From Deltaproteobacteria bacterium (GTDB lineage Bacteria; Myxococcota_A; Polyangia; Polyangiales; Ga0077539), in the NCBI GenBank assembly GCA_016218725.1, contig JACRDB010000113.1:1-44606 (forward strand): 44,606 nt of DNA, given 5' to 3'. Below, piece by piece: positions 16,432-23,972 of this stretch; within the stretch, counting starts at the first letter, position 1, and each line of letters opens with the position of its first letter. The notes beneath the pieces were generated by a model. The model ran no database searches and was not told the origin of the DNA. It was given only the letters and a program-made list of their open reading frames with translations. A program made the translations under genes and the position numbers.

Positions 16432-16460
16432 GGCCCGCCCGGGAGCCTACGACAACGCGC

Positions 16461-17240
16461 TCAGAGGCGCCCGGTCCGGTGCCGCTCGGCCATCTGGTCG
16501 AACTCCCGGGTGACCCGCTCCCGGGCCGCGTCCTGGGGGCTCGCGGCCTCCACACGCACCCCCGTCGAGGCCCCCCCAGAGGCACCTTGGGCACCTGGGG
16601 CCCCGCTGGCCGAGCCCCGCAGGTCCCGGAAGCTGTACTGCAAGAGCCCCTCGGCGTTGACCTCCACCTGCGCGTGGCCCTTGAAGGTCATGGCCGTGAG
16701 CATCCGGTCGGCGTCCCGGAGCGACAGGGACAGGTTCTGGGCCACCTCCACGGTGGTCACCCGCCCGTGGCGAGAGCCCGCCATGGCCAGCACCGATTGC
16801 TGGAGGGCCTCTTCCCGAACCTCGTCCCCGCGGCGCGAGAGGCTCCGGGCGCCCTTCAAGATCAAGAGCCCCACCAGGGCGCCCATCCCCCCCACCACGC
16901 CCCCCGCCAGGAGCGTGGTCCCCAGGGCGTGGGTGAAGAGCCAGGTCACCAGGGCCACCAGCGAGCCCGTGAACACCGCCGCGGCGATGCCAAACCAGGC
17001 CACCACGCCGGTGAGCACCCCGCCCACCTTGTGGGCGGTGCCCGCCATGTTCACCGGCAGCCCCGAGAGCACCCCCCGGGTGGCCCCACAGCCCGCGCAG
17101 AGCACCTTGCCCGAACGGTACAGCGTGGGCGAGGGCTGCCCGCAGGAGGGACAGGGGGCCCCGTAGTTGGCCCTCCCACATTGTGGGCAGGGGGCTCCAT
17201 CCGGGGCGTTGGGGAAGCCGCAGACGATGCAGTGGGCCAT
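16461..17240 (-). CDS. Zinc-ribbon membrane protein with winged-helix-like C-terminus
   Basis: This 259-aa protein has a double zinc ribbon at the N-terminus (CIVCG...CPQCG, CPSCG...CAGCG, about residues 4-65). Two hydrophobic segments (about 85-150, VLTGVVAWFGIAAAVFTGSLVALVTWLF and TTLLAGGVVGGMGALVGLLI) follow. The cytosolic domain (about 165-230, GRVTTVEVAQNLSLSLRDADRMLTAMTFKGHAQVEVNAEG) has the look of a winged helix. It ends in a charged tail. The ATG at 17240 fits the zinc-ribbon start although no strong ribosome site is present. The function is unknown; a membrane-tethered sensor or regulator is one possibility. Confidence 0.72.
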   Translation of the reverse strand: MAHCIVCGFPNAPDGAPCPQCGRANYGAPCPSCGQPSPTLYRSGKVLCAGCGATRGVLSGLPVNMAGTAHKVGGVLTGVVAWFGIAAAVFTGSLVALVTWLFTHALGTTLLAGGVVGGMGALVGLLILKGARSLSRRGDEVREEALQQSVLAMAGSRHGRVTTVEVAQNLSLSLRDADRMLTAMTFKGHAQVEVNAEGLLQYSFRDLRGSASGAPGAQGASGGASTGVRVEAASPQDAARERVTREFDQMAERHRTGRL

Positions 17241-17293
17241 TGGGAGCAATGTAACCACGCCCGGAGGGCAATGGTGGGGAGGGTAATGGGGAG

Positions 17294-17713
17294 TTACGAG
17301 GCTTCCGGGTCGGCCTCGCCCAGGAGGCGGGCCATGGAGGCCTCGTCGGCGGGGGTGAAGGGGTACTGATCGAACTCGTCCGAGCGCACCCAGCGGTAGG
17401 CGTGGACGGCGCGGGCGGTGAGGGTGGGGGTGACCAGGGTGCACTCGTACAGGTGCAGGTCCACGACGTAGTGGTCGTAGGGGTGGCTCACGAAGGAAAT
17501 GAGCGCGCCGACCTCGATTTCGGCCCCGAGGCGGTGGAGCACCTCGCGGGTGAGGGCCTCGGCGTTGGTCTCGCTGTCCTCGACGCGGCCGCCGGGGAAC
17601 TCCCAGAGGAGCGGCAGGACTGCGGCCGGGCGGCGTTGCGTGATGAGGTAGTGCCCGTCGCGTTCGATCACCGCGGCCACCACCCGGATGGTCTTCACTG
17701 GCTGGCCACTCAT
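17294..17713 (-). CDS. NUDIX hydrolase with altered NUDIX box
   Basis: The 139-aa MutT-like protein has N-terminal strand VVAAVIERDGHYLITQRRP and then LWEFPGGRVEDSET, typical of (deoxy)nucleoside triphosphate pyrophosphohydrolases. The NUDIX box reads G-x5-E-x7-REVLHRLG: the first Glu and the RE pair are kept, but the EE metal-ligand pair (REUxEExGU) is replaced by His-Arg. Catalysis may be reduced, or may use other carboxylates. The start is the ATG at 17713 (MSGQPVKTIRVV); the upstream open frame is a shadow. Confidence 0.82.
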   Translation of the reverse strand: MSGQPVKTIRVVAAVIERDGHYLITQRRPAAVLPLLWEFPGGRVEDSETNAEALTREVLHRLGAEIEVGALISFVSHPYDHYVVDLHLYECTLVTPTLTARAVHAYRWVRSDEFDQYPFTPADEASMARLLGEADPEAS

Positions 17714-17772
17714 GGGGTGGGGAACGCTACCACGGTTGCCGCCGCGCGGTCGGGCTCCAACCGCGGGCGCAG

Positions 17773-19371
17773 TTGCAGTACGCTCCGCGGCCGTTGGACA
17801 CGGCGACGGAAGACCCCCTGGAGGCCCTCCTGGCCTCGCTCCGCCCGGAGGCCGACCGGGGGCGCTCGGCCCTGGTCTCCGGGGGCTCCTCCAGGGCACG
17901 CAGAGCCCTCAACGCCCGCGCCGTCGAGCGCCTCGCCGGGGAGGGGGCCCTGACGGTGCGCTGCGGCTTCGTCGAGGGCGCCTCCCTGGCGGACACCGTG
18001 GCGGGCGCCGTGGAGGACGCCCTGGAGGCCGCGAGGGCCCCCGGAGGGCTCTACGACGACCGCGGCGACGCGGCGCTCCGGGCGCTGGGGGGCTGGCTCT
18101 TCCGGGCCCGGAGCGTCGGGCTCCAGGGCCTGGTGCTCGTCCTGGACGAGGTAGACGCCTGGTGCGACGCCCGAGGGGCCACCCCGGGCAACGCGGCCAC
18201 CCTGGGCGCCCTCCTGGCGGAGGTGCCCCGGCGGGCGCTCTCCGTGCTGGCCACCGCTGGGGCGGGCCAGGCGGCGGGGACCCCGGCCCTGGCGAGCGCC
18301 CTGGTCGATCGCTTTGGGGCGTTGAGGGTGCTGGGCCCCGTGCCCACGGTGCAGCGGGACCCGGGGCTCCTGGCCGCGGAGCTGGCCGGGCGGAGCTGCT
18401 CCCTCCCCGCGCTCCAGCGCGCCCTGCCCGGGTGGCTCCGCCTCCCGCCGGAGGGCCCCCGGGAGGACACCCTGGTGGTGTTCACCGCGCCGCTCGGAGC
18501 GCCCCACCTGGACGCTCCGGAGGTGCCCTGGGTGCCCTCGACGGGCGCTCCCGAGGCGCCCGAGGGGCCCCCGAGGCGCCCCGAGGACCCCCGGCGGTGG
18601 CTCCGGGCGGTGACCTCCGGGGCGGCCCTCCAATCCCTCCTTCGGCGGCTGGAGGAGCCCCTGGAGGAGACCGTCCCGGGCCTTGAGAGGGCCTTCCGGG
18701 AGGGGGCCGGAAAGGTCCCTCTCGCGCTGGAGGGCTTCCGCGCCGGGGCCCGGACCGTGGGCTACCGCCCCAGGGCCCTGGGCGCCGTGGAGGCCGCCCT
18801 CGGGCGCTTCGAGGCTCACTTTCAGGCGCTCCGTCCGAGGCTCCCGGCGGAGGGCCTCGGGGCGCCCGCGAGGCTCTCGGCGCTGCCGGGGGTGCTCGGG
18901 GCCTTCGCCGGGGCGTGCGGCGCTCGGAGCGCGCTCTTTGTCTTGTGCACGGGGCTCCGCGAGGACCTCTACGGCGCGCTCCGGGAGCGGGTGCTCCCGA
19001 GGCTCTCGGGGCTCCGCCTGGTGGACCAGGGCTTCCACTGGGCGGAGGGGGCCGCGGCGTCGAGCCCCGTGGTTCCGCGGGAGGGCTCCCCCGGGGTGTT
19101 CCAGCGAGGGCACCTGGGCGGCGTGGAGGTGCTCCAGACCGCGCTCTGCGCAGAGGGTCTCGCGGCCTCCGGGGGATCGCTGGAGGGCGCCCTGGAGCGC
19201 CTGGAGGGGCCCCTCCTGGAGGGCCTGAGGGCCTTGAAGGGCGGCGCCGAGGCCCGCGCGGCGCTGCTCTTCACCGGCGACCGGGGGGACCCGCTGGGGC
19301 GCGCCGTGGGCGAGACTGCCTTTGAAGTGCTGGTGCCCTACGGGCTCTTCACCTGGGATGGTCGCCGGTGA
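17773..19371 (+). CDS. P-loop-ATPase-like protein lacking Walker A Lys (unknown function)
   Basis: The 532-aa first gene of a three-gene operon has an N-terminal 220 residues with the layout of an AAA/STAND-type ATPase. At the Walker A position stands RSALVSGGSSRARRALNARA, without the GK[ST] core. It is followed by LTVRCGFVEGASLADTVAGAVEDAL and a well-formed Walker B (LQGLVLVLDEVDAWCD). The rest is Ala/Leu/Gly/Pro-rich and predicted helical with low family signal. I infer a pseudo-ATPase or scaffold. The start is a TTG at 17773 or nearby; translation start is uncertain. The stop overlaps the next gene by GTGA. Confidence 0.6.
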   Translation: MQYAPRPLDTATEDPLEALLASLRPEADRGRSALVSGGSSRARRALNARAVERLAGEGALTVRCGFVEGASLADTVAGAVEDALEAARAPGGLYDDRGDAALRALGGWLFRARSVGLQGLVLVLDEVDAWCDARGATPGNAATLGALLAEVPRRALSVLATAGAGQAAGTPALASALVDRFGALRVLGPVPTVQRDPGLLAAELAGRSCSLPALQRALPGWLRLPPEGPREDTLVVFTAPLGAPHLDAPEVPWVPSTGAPEAPEGPPRRPEDPRRWLRAVTSGAALQSLLRRLEEPLEETVPGLERAFREGAGKVPLALEGFRAGARTVGYRPRALGAVEAALGRFEAHFQALRPRLPAEGLGAPARLSALPGVLGAFAGACGARSALFVLCTGLREDLYGALRERVLPRLSGLRLVDQGFHWAEGAAASSPVVPREGSPGVFQRGHLGGVEVLQTALCAEGLAASGGSLEGALERLEGPLLEGLRALKGGAEARAALLFTGDRGDPLGRAVGETAFEVLVPYGLFTWDGRR

Positions 19372-20270
19372 AGGTGCTCTACCTCGGGCTCCCGCTGGGG
19401 GCCTTGATGCTCCTGCGGGAGGGCCACGAGCTGGTGGCCGCGTGCCTCTCGCGCCTCGGGGCGCCCGGGCAACGGCGCCTGCGGGGGCTCCTGGCGTCCC
19501 GCGGGACGATGCTCCTCGGGCGCCCGGACCTGTTGCAGCCGTCGGTGCAGGAGCTCCTGGCCTCCACGGACCCGGACCTGGTGGTGAGCTGGTTCTGGAC
19601 CCGGAGGATCCCGCCGGAGGTGCTGCGTCTGGCGCCGCTCGGGGGGATCAACGTGCACCCGTCGCTGCTGCCGAGGCACCGCGGGGCGGACCCGTACTTC
19701 TGGACCCTGGCGCTCGGGGATGTCACCACCGGGGTCACGGTGCACCAGGTGACGGCCCAGTACGACGAGGGACCGGTGCTGCTCCAGCGCGCGGTGCCGG
19801 TGCCGCCCGAGGTGGACGCCTGGGGCCTCGCCCGGGCCCTGGACCGCCCGTCGCTGGCGCTCCTGAGAGACGCCCTGTACGGCCTGGAGCGTGGCGCCCT
19901 CGGGCCCTCGGCGCCGCAGGACCCCGCCGGGGCGACGCTGGCGCCGGAGCCCCAGGACGACGACTGCGAGCTCCTCTGGGACTGGCCCGCGTCGACGGTG
20001 GTGGCCCGGGTGCGCGCGGCGTCGCCGGAGCCCGGGGCCTTCACGGGCTTCGGGGAGGACACCCTGGTGGTGCTCAAGGCCCGGGAGGCGCAGAGGCCGC
20101 CTCGGGGTCTGGACCCCGGGGACGTGGTGCTCACCCCCGAGGGCGTCACCGTGGTCTGCGGCGGGGGCTCCGCGGTGGTGCTCCTGGCCGTGCGCCGCGA
20201 GGCCTCCGAGGAGGTCCACCGGGGCCCCGCGGTGCGGGCGCTGTTCCCCAACCTGGGGGAGGTGCCGTGA
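19368..20270 (+). CDS. Formyltransferase-fold protein, Fmt-like paralogue
   Basis: This 300-aa protein has the two-domain plan of methionyl-tRNA formyltransferase. The N-terminal Rossmann-type domain carries GGINVHPSLLPRHRGADPYFWTLALGDVTTGVTVHQ and the conserved YDEGPVLLQ. The catalytic Asn and His (INVH) and Asp (YDEG) are present, so 10-formyl-THF-dependent chemistry is plausible. The C-terminal part resembles the Fmt OB-like domain (DLDPGDVVLTPEGVTVVCGGG). The start of the protein (MKVLYLGLPLGALMLLREG) diverges from the usual FxGTPxFA motif. Its setting, between a P-loop-like protein and a lipoprotein instead of def, suggests a paralogue with another substrate. It starts at the GTG at 19368, overlapping the upstream stop. 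Confidence 0.78.
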   Translation: MKVLYLGLPLGALMLLREGHELVAACLSRLGAPGQRRLRGLLASRGTMLLGRPDLLQPSVQELLASTDPDLVVSWFWTRRIPPEVLRLAPLGGINVHPSLLPRHRGADPYFWTLALGDVTTGVTVHQVTAQYDEGPVLLQRAVPVPPEVDAWGLARALDRPSLALLRDALYGLERGALGPSAPQDPAGATLAPEPQDDDCELLWDWPASTVVARVRAASPEPGAFTGFGEDTLVVLKAREAQRPPRGLDPGDVVLTPEGVTVVCGGGSAVVLLAVRREASEEVHRGPAVRALFPNLGEVP

Positions 20271-21256
20271 CGGCGGTGGGCGACCGATGGCGCTTCGCGC
20301 TCGTGGCGCTGGGGCTCCTGGGGTGTCCCCGCCGCGGCGCGCCCGCGGGGGACGCGGGCGCGACGGCGAGGGACGCGCCCGCGGCGGCCCGGGATGCGCC
20401 GCGGGTCACCGTGGGCAGCGGCGCCGAGGGGCCCTGGAGGACCGACGGGATCGTGTCCGCGGCGGTGAGCCCCGCGGTGTCCACGGCGGAGGGGGTGTTC
20501 TCCGCGGTGGCGCTCCCGCGGGAGGACCTCTCCCGGGCGGAGCTCCGCTGGGTGCGCTGGAGCGCGTCCGGCGCGGAGGTGTTGGCGCGCACGGAGGTCA
20601 CGGGCATGGTTCCGGGGAGCGCCCTGGCGCTGGTCCCGCGCGAGGGGGGCTTCACGGTGCTGTGGCCGCCTGGGCGCGGGGAGGCGCGCGGGGACGCGGG
20701 CGGGGCCCTCCGCGCGCAAGACGCGACCCCTGCGGGGTTTACGGGCCCCGAGCGGGAGGCCTCCGCGGAGCTCTCCCAGGCGGGGCAGTGGATCGCGCAG
20801 GTGATGGCCCGGCGTGCCCGCGAGGGCGTGCTGGAGCTGGCCCCGGCGGTGTCGCGCGGGGGCCTCGGGCCGCAGGTGGCGCTGCGCGGTCGCGTCGGGG
20901 TGGTGACCCTGGACGGGGTGGAGGTCACCCGCGGCGAGGACCTCCTCGGGTATGAGCGCGCCGTGGGGGCGGGCCAGGGCGCGGGCGGTGTGCGCTGGGT
21001 GGCGGTGTCCCGCGGGGCCTGCGCCGACGCGAGGGTGGAGCTCTTCGAGGTCCGAGGCCGGGCGGTGACGTCCCGCGCGAGCTTCGCCATCGGGAAGGAG
21101 CTGGGCATCCGGTGGGTGACCGTGGAGGCCACGAGCTCCGTGGTGGTGGTCACCTGGTACCAGGACTGGATCCCGCTCAGGCTCGCATGCGTGCGGGGAC
21201 CGCAGGCGCCCAGGGCCGACGAGCACGGCCTCCGCGTGGCCGTCGTGCGGTTGTAG
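20267..21256 (+). CDS. Lipoprotein of unknown function, third gene of operon
   Basis: The 329-aa protein has an N-terminal signal with lipobox ALGLLGC (Cys about residue 20), then an Asp/Ala-rich stalk and a beta-strand-rich domain (VTVGSGAEGPWRTDGIVSAAVSPAV..., LSRAELRWVRWSASGAEVLART, ..., SSVVVVTWYQDWIPLRLACVRG) that looks like a beta-propeller or sandwich. No family was recognised. The GTG at 20267 overlaps the stop of the Fmt-like gene by GTGA, so the three genes are translationally chained. Confidence 0.72.
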   Translation: MTAVGDRWRFALVALGLLGCPRRGAPAGDAGATARDAPAAARDAPRVTVGSGAEGPWRTDGIVSAAVSPAVSTAEGVFSAVALPREDLSRAELRWVRWSASGAEVLARTEVTGMVPGSALALVPREGGFTVLWPPGRGEARGDAGGALRAQDATPAGFTGPEREASAELSQAGQWIAQVMARRAREGVLELAPAVSRGGLGPQVALRGRVGVVTLDGVEVTRGEDLLGYERAVGAGQGAGGVRWVAVSRGACADARVELFEVRGRAVTSRASFAIGKELGIRWVTVEATSSVVVVTWYQDWIPLRLACVRGPQAPRADEHGLRVAVVRL

Positions 21257-21342
21257 CGCGGCGCCGCGGGCGCGCTGTCTCTCCCGCGCGACAGTGAAGC
21301 CTCCAGTCCACGGCGGAGGTGTCCGTAAGTCATTGTAATTCC

Positions 21343-21431
21343 TTGGGAAATCGCGCGGCACGGGCGCTGCAACGGTAGCTGGCCGCGGCCGCGAAGAAGC
21401 GCGTCACCGCGTCTGCGAAAGGATTTCCCAA
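21343..21431 (+). promoter_or_regulatory. 10-bp inverted repeat spanning the start codon of the 21431 gene
   Basis: TTGGGAAATC (21343-21352) is the exact reverse complement of GATTTCCCAA (21422-21431). The second arm fills the spacer between AAAGGA (21416-21421) and the first base of the ATG. In mRNA the arms could pair and mask initiation; in DNA they could be a two-site operator. The distance (69 nt between arms) leaves both readings open. Confidence 0.4.
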
Positions 21432-23134
21432 TGACACACGCACCCCTCTGCCCCTTCGGGCGCTCTCGCTGGCTTGGCGTCTTCGTGCTCGGGATGGGCT
21501 GCGCGGGGGGGCCCGAGGCGCCCTCTCCGACACAGGTCACGCAGCCGCTCAACGGCACGGCGACCTACGGCTTCCTGAACCTCACCTCCGGGTGCAGCGC
21601 GGCGGAGAAGGCCACCATCGACGCGGCGATGGCGCTGCTCGACGACCAGGTGAACAACAACCCGGAGCCCCTGCGGAGCTGCCTGAGGGACGCGGTGCTG
21701 TCGCCGGACGACGGCGAGTCGGTGAGCACCATCATGCCGCTGCTCCAGCAGAACATGCACACGGACTTCACCTGCCAGGACGCGGCCACGAACCCGTGCG
21801 GGGGCTCGACCACCTGGCTGGCCTGCGCGTCCGTTGGCATCCCCGACGAGGAGGTGCGGATCGACCACGGCTACCTCGCCAGCGGGACCGTCGCGCAGAT
21901 CGCGGCGTCGATCCTCCACGAGATCGCGCACAACAAGGGCTTCCGGCACCTCTCGGGCACCGAGGACCCGTACGCCGTCACGGACCAGCTCAACACATGC
22001 TCGCGGGTGCTCTCGGCCTCCCCGGCCTTCGGCGGCGTCACGGTGCCGACGACGCCCACCGGCGGCGCGCGGTCCCAGTGGCAGGGGGAGAGCGAGCTGC
22101 AGCAGGTGGGCGGGGCTCAGGGCTCGCCCTTCCTCGGGCACTACTGCGCCCCGGACGACCTGGTGGCCGGGCAGGCCCTGGGGCTCGCGTTCAACGGCCT
22201 GACCATGGAGGTCGGCAGCCTCGCGCTGCGGTGCCGCAACCGCTTCACCAACGTGATCACCCAGCTCGGGACGGTGGGCGTCGGCCTGCCGCCGAGCACC
22301 ACGGACTGCCCCGCGGGCGAGGTGGTCGTGGGCGTCACGGGCCACGCGGACACCACGAAGGTGTCGAGCCTGGGGCTGCACTGCGCGCCGCGCACCCAGG
22401 TGCTGGCGGGCAACAACGCGGTCACCACGGTGCTGCCCGAGCTGGGCACGGCGCTCGGGACCTCCTTCCAGCGCTTCTGCCCGACGGGCATGGCCATGAG
22501 CGCGATGCACGGCCGCGTGGGCTCCTCCCTGGAGCAGCTCCGGGTGGTGTGTCGCACGCTGGGGCAGACCCCGCCGCCGTCGCCGTCGGCCCTCGCCACG
22601 GCGGGGAGCACCGTGGGGACGAGCTCCGTCAGGGACCGGGAGCTCTGCTCGGACCTGGGCGCCATGACGGGCCTCTACGGTCGCACCGGGCTCAACCCCG
22701 TGACCACCTCGCTCCTTCGGTTCGGCGGTCGCTGCCGGGGCATGGAGCGCGTGGGCGGCGTCCTGGGCGTGCGCGCGGGCTCCGTGGAGCACCTCACCCC
22801 GGGCTCCGGCGGCGAGGGCGGCAACGGCCTGACGGCCCTGTGCCCCGCGGGCCAGGCCCTGATCGGCGTGCGGTCCTTCGCCGGCCCCTTCGGGGAGCGC
22901 AGCGACGTGGACGGACGCTGCGCGTCCATCACGGCCTGGGACGGCGTAGGGGCGGCGCCCATCACCACCATCGTGCCGTTCAACAACGTGGGCCTCCGCG
23001 GCGCCTCGGTCACCTCGGACTGCCCCAGGGGGAGCTTCCTGGTGGGCTTCGAGGTCGGCTCCTCGGTGATCAACCCACTGATCGGCTCGACGCGCGTCGT
23101 GGACCGCATCACCCCGATCTGCCGCGACTTGTAG
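21431..23134 (+). CDS. Secreted metzincin-motif protein with repeated Cys-rich beta domains
   Basis: The 567-aa protein has an N-terminal lipoprotein-type signal (GVFVLGMGCAGG). The first 200 residues include AQIAASILHEIAHNKGFRH, a complete HExxHxxGxxH metzincin zinc motif with catalytic Glu. The C-terminal two thirds consist of at least five imperfect units of about 60-70 residues, with a CPxGxxxxGxxGxxxxxVxxLxLxC pattern (for example CPAGEVVVGVTGHADTTKVSSLGLHC and CPTGMAMSAMHGRVGSSLEQLRVVC). These suggest a Cys-bridged beta-prism or jacalin-like surface-binding array. The likely role is an extracellular or outer-membrane protease with substrate-binding repeats (inference). AAAGGA precedes the ATG at 21431. 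Confidence 0.78.
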   Translation: MTHAPLCPFGRSRWLGVFVLGMGCAGGPEAPSPTQVTQPLNGTATYGFLNLTSGCSAAEKATIDAAMALLDDQVNNNPEPLRSCLRDAVLSPDDGESVSTIMPLLQQNMHTDFTCQDAATNPCGGSTTWLACASVGIPDEEVRIDHGYLASGTVAQIAASILHEIAHNKGFRHLSGTEDPYAVTDQLNTCSRVLSASPAFGGVTVPTTPTGGARSQWQGESELQQVGGAQGSPFLGHYCAPDDLVAGQALGLAFNGLTMEVGSLALRCRNRFTNVITQLGTVGVGLPPSTTDCPAGEVVVGVTGHADTTKVSSLGLHCAPRTQVLAGNNAVTTVLPELGTALGTSFQRFCPTGMAMSAMHGRVGSSLEQLRVVCRTLGQTPPPSPSALATAGSTVGTSSVRDRELCSDLGAMTGLYGRTGLNPVTTSLLRFGGRCRGMERVGGVLGVRAGSVEHLTPGSGGEGGNGLTALCPAGQALIGVRSFAGPFGERSDVDGRCASITAWDGVGAAPITTIVPFNNVGLRGASVTSDCPRGSFLVGFEVGSSVINPLIGSTRVVDRITPICRDL

Positions 23135-23161
23135 CCCCACCCAAAGGCCCTTGGGGGCTAT
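23132..23161 (+). terminator. Terminator-like hairpin at the end of the metzincin gene
   Basis: The stop codon TAG begins the stem: TAGCCC (23132-23137) pairs with GGGCTA (23155-23160). An inner CCAA/TTGG pair lies above a 3-nt bulge, with loop AGGCCC. The T-tail is short (TTGGTT), so the termination is plausible but not classic. It lies between convergent genes and could serve both strands. Confidence 0.5.
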
Positions 23162-23220
23162 TGGTTCCACGGAGCCAGAGCCCCTGCGCCCTGCGCCAGC
23201 GACCCACGACGCCAGCGGCG

Positions 23221-23856
23221 CTAACGCCTACTCCACCCTACATTCACCGCCACCGACGCCGTGACCGCGGAGAGCGTTCCGAGGTCGTAGCCCACGATGG
23301 CGTCGAGCTGCACCCAGGGGATGGGACGCCACGCCACGCCCAGGTCCAGCGCGTAGACGCCCGCCGCGGAGTCGTAGGTGACCACCTCGGTGCCCGCGCG
23401 GCGCTCCACCTGTTGGAGGTGGGCGCCCAGGCGCAGGGCCGCCAGGAGCGCCACGGGACCCACCACCACCCGAGGCCCCCCGCGCACCCAGGCCACCGCC
23501 CCGGCGCCCACCTGGGCGTCGTTCAGGAGCGTCACGTCGGGTCGTGCGTAGAGGTCCGCCCCCACCCCGAGGTGGAACCAGTGGCCGTCTACATGCACCC
23601 CCACCGAGAAGCCCGGGAGCAGCACCCGCCCGAAACCCAGCTGCTTGCCCGTAAACGACCCGGGCGCCGCGCTCTCGCTCCCGCGCTCGGCCCGGTAGGT
23701 CAGCCCCTCGGGGTTCATGCTGGACCCCAGCACCGCCGCCCGGAGATAGATCCCCGGAGGGCGCACCGTAGCTGCAGGGGCGCCCTGTCCCAGGGCTCCC
23801 GCGGCGGTCATGAAGGCGCTCAACCCGAGCGCCCAGGCGCTGAACAGACGGGACAT
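23221..23856 (-). CDS. Outer-membrane beta-barrel-like protein
   Basis: This 211-aa protein has a signal peptide (LFSAWALGLSAFMTAAGALGQG). The mature part alternates hydrophobic and polar residues in strands about ten residues long (YLRAAVLGSSMNPEG, GFSVGVHVDGHWFHLGVGADLYAR, VVVGPVALLAALRLGAHLQ, GVYALDLGVAWRPIPWVQLDAIVGYDLG, VTASVAVNVGW), typical of small 8-strand barrels. The C-terminus (WSRR) lacks the usual final Phe. The start is the ATG at 23856 (a TTG one codon earlier is possible). The function is unknown. Confidence 0.68.
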   Translation of the reverse strand: MSRLFSAWALGLSAFMTAAGALGQGAPAATVRPPGIYLRAAVLGSSMNPEGLTYRAERGSESAAPGSFTGKQLGFGRVLLPGFSVGVHVDGHWFHLGVGADLYARPDVTLLNDAQVGAGAVAWVRGGPRVVVGPVALLAALRLGAHLQQVERRAGTEVVTYDSAAGVYALDLGVAWRPIPWVQLDAIVGYDLGTLSAVTASVAVNVGWSRR

Positions 23857-23972
23857 CAAGGGACTCCCGGGGGCCCAGGCAAGGGCCGTTCCTACCCTGG
23901 AAGTGTAGACGGTTTCAGGGTTCTCTGGTGGCTACTCCGGTAGCCGGCGCCGGGGGTGACCGCGGGGTTCGG

